In this document: in pieces, positions 35,827 to 45,613 of the stretch | Numbering within the stretch: position 1 is the first letter of the stretch | How the letters are laid out: every line of letters begins with the position of its first letter | Assembly (NCBI RefSeq): GCF_014196745.1 | Contig: NZ_JACIEH010000002.1 | Coordinates: forward strand, 1,364,383 to 1,428,382 | Direction: 5' to 3' | Source of the DNA: Sphingomonas kyeonggiensis | GTDB lineage: Bacteria > Pseudomonadota > Alphaproteobacteria > Sphingomonadales > Sphingomonadaceae | Length of the DNA stretch: 64,000 nucleotides | Program-made: the position numbers and the translations under genes | The notes under the pieces: generated by a model | The model's database searches: none | What the model was told of the DNA's origin: nothing | What the model saw: only the letters and a program-made list of their open reading frames with translations

Positions 35827-38751
35827 ATGAGGATGAGGTTCACCAGCCTCGCTGCAGCGCTTGCTGCCAGCACCTGCATGTTTGCGATCGCGGCGCCAGC
35901 CCAGGCGCAGCAACGAAGCTTCGACATACCGCAAGGCAGCCTGAAGGGTGCCCTTGACGCGTTTGGAAGGCAATCGGGCAGGCCGGTCATCTACCGGGTG
36001 GAGGATGTCAGCGGCATCAGCACCGCCGGGTTCCGCGGTGCGGCATCTCCCGAACAGGTTCTGGCCGCGCTGCTGCGCGGCACGGGCCTGGGCAGCCGGA
36101 ACGGCGAAGCCGGAGCTTTTGCGATCGTCCGGGTGGGAAACGGACAATCAACAGGCGCTAGTTCTCCGTCCCAGGCAAGCGTCCAGGCCGGGCCGTCGGA
36201 CGAGGCGCCGGAACAGGAGATCGTCGTCACCGGCATCCGGGGATCGTTGCAGCAGTCGATCAATGTAAAGCGCGGTGCCGACAGCATCGTCGATGTGATC
36301 ACGGCGCAGGACATCGGCAAGCTGCCCGATCAGAATGTCGCGGAATCGCTGAGCCGGGTTACGGGCGTCCAGATCAGCCGACGCGAGGGCGATGGCTCCA
36401 CTTTCACCATCCGCGGCATCTCGCAGAACCGGCTCGAGATCAACGGCCGCAACTTCATCGGCCCCGGCAATGGCGGCAACGCGGCGCTGGAATCAATCAG
36501 CCCGGAGATCCTCTCGTCCATCGTGGTCATCAAGTCGCCCACCGCAGACATGCCAGAAGGCGCGCTCGGCGCCACCGTCAATTTGCGGACCAAGCGGCCG
36601 CTTGAACTCAACGACCTGGCTGTTGCCGGGCGAATCCAGGGCGCCTATGCCGATCAGGCCGACCATGTCGGCTATCGCGGGTCGGCTTTGGTCTCGAGCA
36701 GGCTCAGCGACCGCTTCGGCATCCTCGCCAGTGTCGCCTATTCCGATACGAAAACGCTCGGATATACCTTCGACAGTGGCGGATGGACCCAGACGGGAGC
36801 AATCGACGGCAATGGCGATGGGATCGACGATCCCGGGCTGTTTCGTCCGAACCGCTTCATGGCTCGCGTTTTCGATCGCACCGAGAAGCGGCTGACCCTC
36901 AACGGCACCGCGCAGTGGCGGCCGACCGACGAGCTGGAGATTATCCTCGACGCCACCTACAATCATCTCAAGCGGCGCCGGAACAGCGTCAACTATCAGG
37001 TGCTGTTCAACAACAACGATACCGCCGCAACCGTGAACGACAAGGGAACCGTCGTTGCCGGGACCTTCTCCGGCGTGACGGTGCGCCCGCTCATCTATGA
37101 TGAGCCGACCGACCTGAAATCGACGCTCCTGGGTGGATCGGTGAAATGGGAAGATGATCGCGCGCGCGTCACTCTCGACATGTCCTACAGCCGCGGCAAG
37201 GGCAGCGATGGCGGGCCAGGCGCGTCCTTCGCTTATGTGGTCGTCCCGCGCGCGGGCAATGTTGCCAATGCGAGCTATGACTTCCGTCGCGGAAACCCCG
37301 TGCCGGACCTGTCTATCTCCGCCAATTTCAACCCGAACGATCCGACGCGATATCAGCTGCTGTCGATCTTCGACTATGATGCCGTGACCGACAACAAGGG
37401 CTACGACGCTAGGCTGGACTGGAAGTACAAGACCGAGTGGGGCATCCTCGCCTCGGTCGAGACAGGCATGCGCTATGAGCGCGTGGAGCTGCTCGCCGCC
37501 GATCCGCAGAACCTGCCGGTCGCGGCGAGCCTCCTCACCAGGGGGGACCGTAACGGCGATGGCATCCTCACCGTCGACGAACTCCCGGGCCTAAGCTACG
37601 GCAAGGACTATGGGCCGTTCTTCCCGAGCGCGACCGGCAGTTTCCCGCGCGATCTTCTCGGCGGCACGCTCGACAAGCAGGCGGCGCGTGAAGGGTTGGG
37701 ACTGGCCGCGCCCAATCCCTACGACACCAGCATCACGGTCGGGCCCACCTCCATCAAGGACGTGACGCAGGAGACGCTCGGCGCTTATGTGAAGGCAAAT
37801 TTCGAGGGTGCCCTGGGCGCTGTGGACTATACCGGCAACGCCGGCATCCGCTACATCGAGACCGCCCGCTCGACGCTGGGGTATCTGTCCGCCACCCAGA
37901 CCAATGTCATCAAATCGGACTTCGGCTACTGGCTGCCGAGTGCCAACCTGGCGATCAACTTGAACAAGGACCTGACCCTGAGGTTGGCCGCCGCCAAGGT
38001 GGTGGCGCGGCCGAGCCTCAATCAGGTGAGTGCCAGCTTCGTTCCCAATACCGTCTCGATGACCGGATCGCGCGGCAATCCTTCACTGCGCCCCTTCGAG
38101 GCCATGCAGGCCGATGCCACGCTCGAATGGTATTTCGCACAGGCGAGCTCATTGACCGGCGCCGTCTTCTACAAGAAGGTCGACTCCTTCACCGTGAACA
38201 CGGTCAGCCGCGAATTCGTCCCCGGATTCTCTGAACGTTTCGGCCTGTTCGACATCTCGCAGCCCCAGAATGGCGAAGACGGCAGCATCAAGGGGTTCGA
38301 GGTCGCCTACCAGCAGGCACTGCGTTTCCTGCCTGCGCCGTTCAACGGTCTCGGCGTCCAGGCCAACTATACCTATGTCGACAGCCGCACGCCGCTCCGG
38401 GACGCGATCACCGGCGCGCGCCTGCCGCTTCCGGGGCTCTCGCGCGACAGCTTCACCCTGATCGGCTATTTCGAGGACAAGATCTTCTCGCTGCGGGCGG
38501 CCTATACCTATCGCAGCGCCTATCTGAACAGCGTCGGCGCCGCCGCGAGCGGCGGAAACAACTATGTCAACGGACGCGGGCAGCTCGACGCATCGGTTCA
38601 GGTCAACCTGACCCCGAATTTGCGCCTGACGCTCGAGGGGATCAATCTCACCAAGGAGATCGACTCCCAGTATCTGGGGGAACGCGATCGTCTGACCTTC
38701 TCGGCGCGCGAGGATCGCCGCATCTTCTTCGGCCTGGCCGCGAGCTTCTGA
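35827..38751 (+). CDS. TonB-dependent receptor with STN domain and calcium-binding-like loops
   Basis: A 974-residue receptor from ATG 35827 (or 35833), with AGGGGG upstream. Signal peptide to AQAQQ, STN domain (RSFDIPQGSLKGALDAFGRQ), TonB box QEIVVTGIRGSL, plug (VAESLSRVTGVQISRREGDG) and barrel ending GLAASF; the plug is of the TIGR01782 carbohydrate type. Two barrel loops carry EF-hand-like acidic motifs, DGNGDGIDDPG (residue 327) and DRNGDGILTVDE (residue 574), which look able to bind Ca2+. Third gene of the second surface-signalling cassette, followed 19 nt later by an FAD oxidoreductase. Confidence 0.93.
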   Translation: MRMRFTSLAAALAASTCMFAIAAPAQAQQRSFDIPQGSLKGALDAFGRQSGRPVIYRVEDVSGISTAGFRGAASPEQVLAALLRGTGLGSRNGEAGAFAIVRVGNGQSTGASSPSQASVQAGPSDEAPEQEIVVTGIRGSLQQSINVKRGADSIVDVITAQDIGKLPDQNVAESLSRVTGVQISRREGDGSTFTIRGISQNRLEINGRNFIGPGNGGNAALESISPEILSSIVVIKSPTADMPEGALGATVNLRTKRPLELNDLAVAGRIQGAYADQADHVGYRGSALVSSRLSDRFGILASVAYSDTKTLGYTFDSGGWTQTGAIDGNGDGIDDPGLFRPNRFMARVFDRTEKRLTLNGTAQWRPTDELEIILDATYNHLKRRRNSVNYQVLFNNNDTAATVNDKGTVVAGTFSGVTVRPLIYDEPTDLKSTLLGGSVKWEDDRARVTLDMSYSRGKGSDGGPGASFAYVVVPRAGNVANASYDFRRGNPVPDLSISANFNPNDPTRYQLLSIFDYDAVTDNKGYDARLDWKYKTEWGILASVETGMRYERVELLAADPQNLPVAASLLTRGDRNGDGILTVDELPGLSYGKDYGPFFPSATGSFPRDLLGGTLDKQAAREGLGLAAPNPYDTSITVGPTSIKDVTQETLGAYVKANFEGALGAVDYTGNAGIRYIETARSTLGYLSATQTNVIKSDFGYWLPSANLAINLNKDLTLRLAAAKVVARPSLNQVSASFVPNTVSMTGSRGNPSLRPFEAMQADATLEWYFAQASSLTGAVFYKKVDSFTVNTVSREFVPGFSERFGLFDISQPQNGEDGSIKGFEVAYQQALRFLPAPFNGLGVQANYTYVDSRTPLRDAITGARLPLPGLSRDSFTLIGYFEDKIFSLRAAYTYRSAYLNSVGAAASGGNNYVNGRGQLDASVQVNLTPNLRLTLEGINLTKEIDSQYLGERDRLTFSAREDRRIFFGLAASF

Positions 38752-38770
38752 ACAGGGACGAGAGGGGAAC

Positions 38771-40417
38771 ATGATCGAACGCACACTTCGCCGCGTCCTG
38801 GCTGTCGCCTGTGCCGCGCCTTTCGCCCTGGCCCTGGGCGTGCCGGATGCGGTGGCGGCGCCAAGGCGTGCCGATATCGTGATCTATGGCTGCACCTCCG
38901 GGGGCGTGATCGCCGCCATCGAGGCACGGCGCCTGGGGCGATCCGTGCTGCTGGTGTGTCGAGAGGACTATCTCGGGGGCATGTCGACCAACGGCCTGGG
39001 ATGGTCGGATACCGGCAATCATCGCGCGATCGGTGGCCTGTCGCTCGAATTCTATCGCAAGGTGAAGCGCCATTATGACGACCCGAAGATATGGGTGCAC
39101 GCGCCCCGGCCGGCGCGCGCCGAGAACTTCGTCGACGGCGAGGCGATGTGGCAGTTCGAACCCGGGGTGGGCGAACGGATCTACGAAGACTGGGCGCGCG
39201 CCGCGGGGGTGACGATCGTCCGCAACCAGCCGCTCGACCGCTCGAAGCGCGGGGTCGAGCTCGCGAACCGGCGCGTCGTCGCTTTCCGTTCGAAGACGGG
39301 GCAGCGGTTCGAAGGCAAGGTCTTTATCGACGCGACCTATGAAGGCGATCTGATGGCAGGCGCCGGGGTCCGGTTCACGGTCGGCCGGGAGGCCAATGCG
39401 GCCTATGGCGAGACGCTGAATGGCGTGCAGCTGAAGAACACCACCAACCACCAGTTCACGCTCGACATAGACCCCTATCGCGTTGCGGGGGATCCTTCCA
39501 GCGGCCTGCTGCCGCGGATCAGCGCGGAGCGCCCGGCGCCGGATGGCAGCGCGGATGCCAGGATCCAGGCCTATACCTACCGGATGTGCCTGACCGACGT
39601 GCCGGCCAATCGGGTGCCCTTTTCCAGGCCGCGGGGTTACGACGCCGGCCAATATGCGCTGCTCAAGCGCTACATGGACGCGGGCTATCGCGACTTCTTC
39701 CGCAAGTTCGACCGGATTCCGAACGGCAAGACCGACACGAACAACTTCGGCGCCTTCTCCTTCGACAATATCGGCATGAACTATCGCTATCCCGAGGGTA
39801 GTGACGCCGAACGACAGGCGATCGCGCGCGAGCACACGCGCTATCAGCAGGGACTGCTCTGGTTCATGACGCATGATCCCGGCGTGCCGGCGGATATGCG
39901 CGCGGAGATGTCGAAATGGGGCCTCTGCAAGGACGAGTTCACGCGTAACGGCCACTGGCCCCGCGAAATGTACGTGCGCGAGGCGCGCCGCATGGTGTCC
40001 GACTTCGTGATGGCGGAGCCGCACCTGCGAGGCACAAGCCCGACGCCGCGGCCGATCGGGATGGGCTCGTACAACATGGACTCGCACAATGTGCAGCGTA
40101 TCGTCGACACGCGCGGCTTCGTCCGCAATGAAGGCAATATCGAGATCAGTCCCGGCCGGGCCTATCCGATAAGCTATGACGCGATCGTCCCGCGCAGAGG
40201 CGAGGTCACCAACCTGCTCGTACCCGTGGCATTGTCGGCCTCGCATATCGCCTATGGGTCGATCCGGATGGAGCCGGTCTTCATGATCCTGGGCCAGTCG
40301 GCATCGGTCGCAGCCTCGATCGCTATCGATGACCAGTTGTCGGTGCAGGATATCGATTACTCGAAACTCCGCGCGCAGCTTACGCGTGAAGGGCAGATCC
40401 TCGAACTGGTGCAATAG
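38771..40417 (+). CDS. Exported FAD-dependent oxidoreductase (FAD_oxidored family)
   Basis: A 548-residue protein with a signal peptide (residues 1-30). The dinucleotide fold DIVIYGCTSGGVIAAIEARR is followed by REDYLGGMSTNGLGWSDTG, typical of the PF12831 group seen in polysaccharide-utilisation loci and sometimes called xanthan-lyase-related. Further FAD contacts are GQRFEGKVFIDATYEGDLM and, near the end, MEPVFMILGQSASVAASIA. Its substrate is unknown; secreted members may oxidise sugars or aromatic side groups. It sits 19 nt after the STN receptor, so its expression should follow that cassette. Confidence 0.85.
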   Translation: MIERTLRRVLAVACAAPFALALGVPDAVAAPRRADIVIYGCTSGGVIAAIEARRLGRSVLLVCREDYLGGMSTNGLGWSDTGNHRAIGGLSLEFYRKVKRHYDDPKIWVHAPRPARAENFVDGEAMWQFEPGVGERIYEDWARAAGVTIVRNQPLDRSKRGVELANRRVVAFRSKTGQRFEGKVFIDATYEGDLMAGAGVRFTVGREANAAYGETLNGVQLKNTTNHQFTLDIDPYRVAGDPSSGLLPRISAERPAPDGSADARIQAYTYRMCLTDVPANRVPFSRPRGYDAGQYALLKRYMDAGYRDFFRKFDRIPNGKTDTNNFGAFSFDNIGMNYRYPEGSDAERQAIAREHTRYQQGLLWFMTHDPGVPADMRAEMSKWGLCKDEFTRNGHWPREMYVREARRMVSDFVMAEPHLRGTSPTPRPIGMGSYNMDSHNVQRIVDTRGFVRNEGNIEISPGRAYPISYDAIVPRRGEVTNLLVPVALSASHIAYGSIRMEPVFMILGQSASVAASIAIDDQLSVQDIDYSKLRAQLTREGQILELVQ

Positions 40418-40442
40418 GGCCGACACGGCATCAGGTCGGCCC
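40417..40442 (+). terminator. Hairpin after the FAD oxidoreductase
   Basis: Perfect 8-bp stem GGGCCGAC / GTCGGCCC with a 10-nt loop begins at the last base of the stop codon. No T-run follows, so termination strength is uncertain. Confidence 0.5.
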
Positions 40443-40747
40443 TGAATCTGTCCGGGTTCGATTGATGCCCTCGTCAAGCCGGAAGGCGTCGCCTCCGCCA
40501 ATCGCTGCCAAAGGTCGAGGCGGCAAGGTGGGGCCGAACATGCAATATTCGGCGATGGCCTGGCGAGGTTCGGACGGCCGTTCCCGGGACTTCGGAGCGC
40601 GCGTTGCGCCCTGGGGCGACGGAAAGCAGTGGCCCTGAGCGACGGTGCTCTCGTCAGGCGACCTTGGTCGACTCGCAGTCTTTTGCTGCCCCTTTCTAGC
40701 CTTGCGGGGGAGGTGTCCACATCTGTCTTCCACAAAGCGCCATGTGC

Positions 40748-41640
40748 TCAATCGAGAAAGACCGCCAGCTCCTCCGGGTGGCCCTGCGGGGACAGCTTCG
40801 CCAGATAGGCGAGGAACGCAGAGACCCGGGGGCTCAATAGCTGGCGCGAGGGATAGAGCCGCCCATAGGGCAATGTCCGGACCTTCGACATCGCCCCATT
40901 TGACCAGCCAGCCTGCGCCCAGGTCACGGCGGACCAGCGACAAGGACAGGCGACCGGCCCCGACACCCTGCAATATTGCATCGCGAACCATAGTCATCGA
41001 GGCGAGCGATAGTCGGGCACGACCGGGATCGTGCTCGCCGTTCCATTCCTCCTCAGCGTCCAGCCGGTTCGCGGATCGGCGGATCCTCGCGCCACTATCG
41101 GTGCGGGCGCACTCGTCTCGGGAAAGGCGAGGGAGGGCGCCGTCACGACCAGCCGCCGATCGTGCAGAAAGGCCCGGCTGATCAGGCTCTCATTGGGAGG
41201 CGGGTTGACGCGGATGACCAGGTCATAGCCTTCCTCGATCATGTCGACGGGGCGGTCGTCGGTCGTCACCTCGAGCCGGACCTCGGGATATTCGAGCGCG
41301 AAGCCTGCCGCGATCCTGCCCATCGCGATCTGGGGAGAAGAGGAGGGGCGCGCTGATCCGTAACGGTCCGGGCGGACTGTCGCCGCCCGAGGCGATCGTC
41401 GCGGCGGTTTCGTCGAGTTCGGTGAGCAGCGCGCTGGTCCACGCATGAAGCAGTTGAACCTCCTCGGTGAGCTTCAGGTCGCGCGCGCCGCGTTCGAACA
41501 GGCGCAGGCCGAGACCGGCTTCCAGCTCGGACACGCGCCGCGACAGGGTTGCCTTGGGCCGGAGCCGAGCAGGGTCAGCAGTATCAGGATCGACCCGGTT
41601 GAGACGACAAGATCGCGCGAGCACCGTCGAATTGCCCCTT
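40748..41640 (-). pseudogene. LysR-family regulator, multiply frameshifted
   Basis: Read leftward, LysR sequence is spread over three frames. PKATLSRRVSELEAGLGLRL plus FERGARDLKLTEE is the end of the winged helix. QIAMGRIAAGFALEYPEVRL onward is the start of the effector domain. MTMVRDAILQGVGAGRLSLS and LYPSRQLLSPRVSAFLAYLA form its end, with the stop at 40748. Shifts fall near 41332 (extra base in a G run), 41000 (missing base) and 40860 (extra base); the N-terminal helix-turn-helix is also degraded. The 0.3 kb to its left, up to 40443, shows no gene. Confidence 0.75.
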
Positions 41641-41745
41641 AGTCTCGGGCGCAAGCGGCGACTGGAGTGCCACCGCTTGCGGATGTGTTCGATGAAACCG
41701 CGGTCGGGCGGGCGCGGTGTCTCAGGAAGTGACGGTGTGAGCAGC

Positions 41746-42084
41746 TTAGCGCGACGACTTGCGCTCCTTGCGTGCAGCGTAACGCGCATCGCGCGCGGCC
41801 TTGCGGTCGGCCTCCGTCCGCTCCGGCGCCACCGGCGTCGCGGCGATCTGGGCCGCCTCAGCCTTGCTGGCCTGCTTATGCACTGCGGCCAGAGCACGCG
41901 CGGCACGTGCAGCCGTCCGCTTTTCGGCCTCGGTAGCTTCCCGTGCCGCGCGCCGCGCAAGGGCGGCAGCTACCGTCGTCGCATCGGCCTGCGGCTTCGA
42001 TCGCAGTAGGGCGAGCGCCCTACTCCTGGCCGTTGCGGCAGCCGCGGTACGTTCCTGAAATGTCGGGGTCTTAAATGCGGGCAT
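41746..42084 (-). CDS. DUF6481 family protein
   Basis: A 112-residue, highly charged Ala/Arg/Lys-rich protein from ATG 42084 (GGAGAA upstream). It opens MPAFKTPTFQERTAAAATAR and ends DRKAARDARYAARKERKSSR, with long alpha-helical, coiled-coil-like repeats of AAREATEAEKRTAARAARAL type. This is the DUF6481 pattern of sphingomonads, where the gene commonly lies near a cold-shock gene; function unknown, possibly nucleic-acid binding given the charge. Third gene after cspA on this strand. Confidence 0.8.
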   Translation of the reverse strand: MPAFKTPTFQERTAAAATARSRALALLRSKPQADATTVAAALARRAAREATEAEKRTAARAARALAAVHKQASKAEAAQIAATPVAPERTEADRKAARDARYAARKERKSSR

Positions 42085-42101
42085 AATTTCTCCGATATCC
42101 G

Positions 42102-42320
42102 TTACAGACGGCCCAGGCGCGTGGCGGTTCGGACAACCTTGCCCGTGAGTACCTTCGACCCGTAGACCTTGGCGATTTCCGCGGCATCCTCGACATTGTT
42201 CATCACAAGACGCGTTCCGCCGGACTGAAGTGTTTCGATTGCGCTGATGCCGATCTTGCGCTTGGCGCAAGCGGCGATGACATGGTCTTGCGTCGCGTTC
42301 AGGTTGATCGCTCGGGACAT
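42102..42320 (-). CDS. Small conserved-looking protein of the cspA cluster
   Basis: 72 residues from ATG 42320 (AAGGAA upstream). Sequence runs MSRAINLNATQDHVIAACAK, then RKIGISAIETLQSGGTRLVM. It looks like a compact alpha/beta domain. Not recognised by name. It sits between cspA and the DUF6481 gene, 17 nt from the latter, consistent with one transcript expressed with cspA. Confidence 0.7.
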   Translation of the reverse strand: MSRAINLNATQDHVIAACAKRKIGISAIETLQSGGTRLVMNNVEDAAEIAKVYGSKVLTGKVVRTATRLGRL

Positions 42321-42372
42321 GGCGCATTCCTTCATGAGTCAGGCCACACCCTTGCGCGACCTGCGGTTGGCT

Positions 42373-42393
42373 GGGCGAGCGCGAGGCTCGCCC
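42373..42393 (-). terminator. Hairpin between cspA and the next gene
   Basis: Perfect 8-bp stem GGGCGAGC / GCTCGCCC with a 5-nt loop, just after the cspA stop on the minus strand. There is no strong T-run; it may stabilise or attenuate the cspA message. Confidence 0.5.
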
Positions 42394-42399
42394 GAACCG

Positions 42400-42606
42400 T
42401 CAGGCGGACTGCAGGTTCACAGCGGAGGTCTTGCCGCGGCGATCGGTCTCCAGCTCGTAGGTAACGCGCTGGTCCTTATCGAGCGTGCGCAAGCCCGCGC
42501 GCTCGATCGCGGAAATGTGGACGAACGCATCGTCGCCGCCCGTCTCGGGCGCGATAAAGCCGAAGCCCTTGTCAGGGTTGAAGAATTTTACAGTTCCGGT
42601 GATCAT
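42400..42606 (-). CDS. cspA: Cold-shock protein (CspA family)
   Basis: A 68-residue single cold-shock domain: [20 protein letters not shown] carries RNP1 (KGFGFI), [14 protein letters not shown] carries RNP2 (VHIS). AAAGGA precedes the ATG at 42606. It binds single-stranded nucleic acids and acts as an RNA chaperone. The 5' side (42607 onward, minus strand) is a long leader candidate, as usual for csp genes. Two small genes follow. Confidence 0.93.
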   Translation of the reverse strand: MITGTVKFFNPDKGFGFIAPETGGDDAFVHISAIERAGLRTLDKDQRVTYELETDRRGKTSAVNLQSA

Positions 42607-43116
42607 ATGGGTATCCTTTGTCCCATGTATGGCGGGCATGCGCCAAAAGCAGCGCATCCCGGCTTCGAAAGCTAGAAAGGGACAAGGGGAGAGCCGAAGC
42701 GGCCCGATATCCGTCGCACGCGACGTCAGCAGATCGCATATAAGGATGAGCGGCTGGGTTTATAAGGGCGCTCGCACGAAGAAATAGAACCCGCCTCCTT
42801 GGGCGGTTTCACCCTGCACCGCCCCTCCACCGAACCGTCTTGTTCTTTCGACGGTCGCGAATGGTTTGCGCCCTATCAGCGCTTCCCCGATGCGCCGGCC
42901 GCGCGCAGCCCGGGCCATTGGTCCTCGAAACGGACGAGACCTCCGAGGGACACCGCTTCACACCGGTCGAGGGGCCTCGACTTCTAGCTGTCAAAGGAGG
43001 CGAACATCCATTGACTGCTTTCCGTTTCATCCACCGCCATCGATGGCCATGCCGAAAGGCCTGCATTTATTGAGTTCTCGGTCGGCGATCGTTGCCTATG
43101 CGTTGGAGGCTTGGCG
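42607..43116. other. Gene-free stretch upstream of cspA
   Basis: Probable cspA promoter and leader region; AT-richer motifs (CATATAAGG, TTTATAAGG) lie near 42740-42770. A weak dyad CCGCC-N6-GGCGG at about 42791-42806 could end the S9 peptidase transcript coming from the right. No coding-like frame. Confidence 0.35.
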
Positions 43117-45561
43117 CTATTGGGGGCCGGCATCTTCAAGTGGATTCCGAGACGCATCGAGGAACGCAAAGACATGTGCCCAATAGTCGCGTAGGTTCGC
43201 CGGGCTGATCAGGCTGTGGCTCTCGCCCTTGTAGCGCAGCAGCATCGCGTCCTTGCCAAGGCGGTAAAGCGCCAGGAACATGCGCTCGGCCTGTGCCGCC
43301 GGCACATAGTCGAGGTCGGAGGTGACCAGCAGCACCGGCACCCGGATGTCCTCGACATGATAAAAGGGGCTGTTCTTCGCATAGCGCGCGAGCGCGGCCC
43401 AGGGCGGCACACCCATCCGGCCCTGGCCGCCTTCCGACCAGCCGATCGGGATGGTCAGAGAGATGCCGTTATCTCCATAGTCGATGCGCGGGTCCATCGC
43501 GCCATAGACACTGGTGAGGTCATAGATGCCATTGGCGGCGACGACGCCGGCGAAGCGGTCGCTGAGCGCAGCGGTGCCGAGCACCGTATAGCCGCCATAG
43601 CTGTGCCCAACTAGAAGCGGCTTGGCGCGCGATATGAGGCCGCTTGCCTGCGCCGCATCGACCGCGTGGGCGATTTCCGCGACGATCGTGGGGAGCGGGT
43701 CGCCCGGGCCGGGCGCGAGCGGGATGCTGGGTTGGAGCACCGCATAGCCATGGCCGACCAGCAGCTGCGGATGGGTCATGATCGTCGGCATCGCGGGCCG
43801 GGAGTCGGCGGGGGGCGTGGTGCCATAGGGATAGCCGGGGTAGGGGACGACGATCAGCCGGGGCGGCGCGTCGGATCTGGGCGGCAGCAACAGCCAGTGA
43901 TTGAGGGTCGTGCCGTCCGCGGCCTTGCTGTGCAGCAACACGCGCTTCGGCGGCTCGACCGCAGATAGATGCTGGTTGATCCGGTCGAGCACGCGCTCAG
44001 TACCACGCTCGCTCCAGCGCAGCGTGCCGACGCCGTGATCGTCCTCCCCATAGCTGAGGAGCCCGCCCGAGGGCGTCATCGCCAGCATCATGCCGCCGTG
44101 CGCGATCCTGTCGCTCTGAAGCCGGCCCGTCTGGTCCTCGACCAGGACATGGGCGGCATCGTTGGTGCCGAGCAATGCCATGGCCCGCGCCGGGATGGCA
44201 TTGATCCAGCGGCGGGTGCCGAGGCTATGGCCATCGAACAGCAGCGGCCGTACCGTGCGGACCGGGCCGTCGGCGACGTGTTGGAGCCCGCCGTCCCAGT
44301 TGCCGCGCCACAGCCCGCGTACATCGCCGGCATAGAAATGTGCCGTATCGGCGGCGGCCAGTTCGGCAGGCGCCGTCGGAAAATCGGCCGTAATCGCCCG
44401 CGCGCCGGTCTTGCCCTCGATACGGTACCAGTCGCGCCGATGGTCGGTGCTGCGCTCGGCGAAGACCAGGGGGCGGTCGCCAGCCCAGCCTGCGGGTACG
44501 AACCGCGCGCTGCCGCCGGCGATCTGCGGCACGGCACGGAGCGTCGCCGGCAGCGGCGTGGAGATGGTGTCGCTGCGCGCGTCGAACCGGTAGAGCTGGC
44601 CTTGTGCCCAGGATTCGCCATCGGCGCGGGCATAGAAGAGCAATTGCGCGCCGGTTGGGGACCAGTGGAGCAAGCTCGGCAGGATATCGCATCCCGGGCA
44701 AGGCTGCCGCGGCGTGCCGCGCGCCAGGTCGAGGATCGTCAGGCGCTGGCGGCGTGGCTCGAATGCCGGGTCGATGGCAAGTGCCGGATCGGGCTGGACT
44801 GGCCCGCCCTTGTCCAGCAGCGCGAGCTGACGATGGTCGCTCGAGAGCGCGAGGTCGAGCACATCGCCCTGGAAGCGGGTGCGCGTGGCGCCCGTTGCGA
44901 GGTTCAACTCGACGACCCGGCGGTCGCGATAACTCGTGCCGCGCGCCAGGAAACGGCCGCTGCCGAGCAAGGTCGAGGCTGGTTTCTGTCCGCGAGCGGT
45001 CTTCGCCCAGCCGGCGGCGGCGAAGCGCTGGGCGTTGACGGGGTTCTGGAACAAGGCGGGCAACCCGCCATCTGCCAGCGTCACGACGAGCAGCCGGTCA
45101 TCGTCCAGCCAGAGCGGGGCCGGATGCGCGTCGGGCAGGTCCGGCACCAGGTCGAGCCAGCGCACTGCGCCGCTCGCCAGTTCGACCACGCCGAGCTGGA
45201 GGCGGTTCTCGGCGAAGCGGAAGACCGACAGGCGGCGGCCCGAAGGCGAGAAGTCGCCTGCCCAATAGCCTGTCTTTGGGTCCTGGGCGAAGAGCGGGCG
45301 GGCAGGCGCCTTGCTGGCCAGGTCGATCACGAGCAGCTTCGAGACCAGCCGCTTGACGTTCCAGTCATAGCGAAAGTCCGGCGCGCTGTCGAAGCGCGCG
45401 CGCCGCTCGACGACCGCGAACTGGCCGCCGGGCTCGACCAGCACTTGCCCATAGCTTTCCAGCCGCAGCAGGTCGTCGATCGTATAGGGCCCGACTGTCG
45501 CCGATCGACTCAGTGTCGGGCACAGCATCAGGCATAGCGCGGCCATCCAAGTGAAGCGCAT
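43117..45561 (-). CDS. S9 family prolyl-oligopeptidase-like peptidase
   Basis: An 814-residue exported protein (signal peptide to about residue 20). A long N-terminal beta-propeller-like region with repeated short strands precedes an alpha/beta-hydrolase domain with nucleophile Ser654 in VGHSYGGYT, Asp751 in TSDLDYVP and His782 in GESHSL, in S9 order. Members cleave short peptides, often after proline. It lies 52 nt downstream of the third STN receptor on the same strand, so it probably processes peptides imported or sensed by that receptor. Confidence 0.9.
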   Translation of the reverse strand: MRFTWMAALCLMLCPTLSRSATVGPYTIDDLLRLESYGQVLVEPGGQFAVVERRARFDSAPDFRYDWNVKRLVSKLLVIDLASKAPARPLFAQDPKTGYWAGDFSPSGRRLSVFRFAENRLQLGVVELASGAVRWLDLVPDLPDAHPAPLWLDDDRLLVVTLADGGLPALFQNPVNAQRFAAAGWAKTARGQKPASTLLGSGRFLARGTSYRDRRVVELNLATGATRTRFQGDVLDLALSSDHRQLALLDKGGPVQPDPALAIDPAFEPRRQRLTILDLARGTPRQPCPGCDILPSLLHWSPTGAQLLFYARADGESWAQGQLYRFDARSDTISTPLPATLRAVPQIAGGSARFVPAGWAGDRPLVFAERSTDHRRDWYRIEGKTGARAITADFPTAPAELAAADTAHFYAGDVRGLWRGNWDGGLQHVADGPVRTVRPLLFDGHSLGTRRWINAIPARAMALLGTNDAAHVLVEDQTGRLQSDRIAHGGMMLAMTPSGGLLSYGEDDHGVGTLRWSERGTERVLDRINQHLSAVEPPKRVLLHSKAADGTTLNHWLLLPPRSDAPPRLIVVPYPGYPYGTTPPADSRPAMPTIMTHPQLLVGHGYAVLQPSIPLAPGPGDPLPTIVAEIAHAVDAAQASGLISRAKPLLVGHSYGGYTVLGTAALSDRFAGVVAANGIYDLTSVYGAMDPRIDYGDNGISLTIPIGWSEGGQGRMGVPPWAALARYAKNSPFYHVEDIRVPVLLVTSDLDYVPAAQAERMFLALYRLGKDAMLLRYKGESHSLISPANLRDYWAHVFAFLDASRNPLEDAGPQ

Positions 45562-45613
45562 GGTCGATTATCCAGGTTGGTGAAGGGAAGGCGCGCGGGC
45601 CGTTAGGACTGCG

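Noticed and set aside
38648..40735. Open frame of 695 codons opposite the FAD oxidoreductase
   Set aside because: Antisense shadow; the plus-strand gene has signal peptide and FAD motifs.
42809..43066. Possible small gene between cspA and the S9 peptidase
   Set aside because: Competing frames on both strands with no ribosome site and no coding bias.
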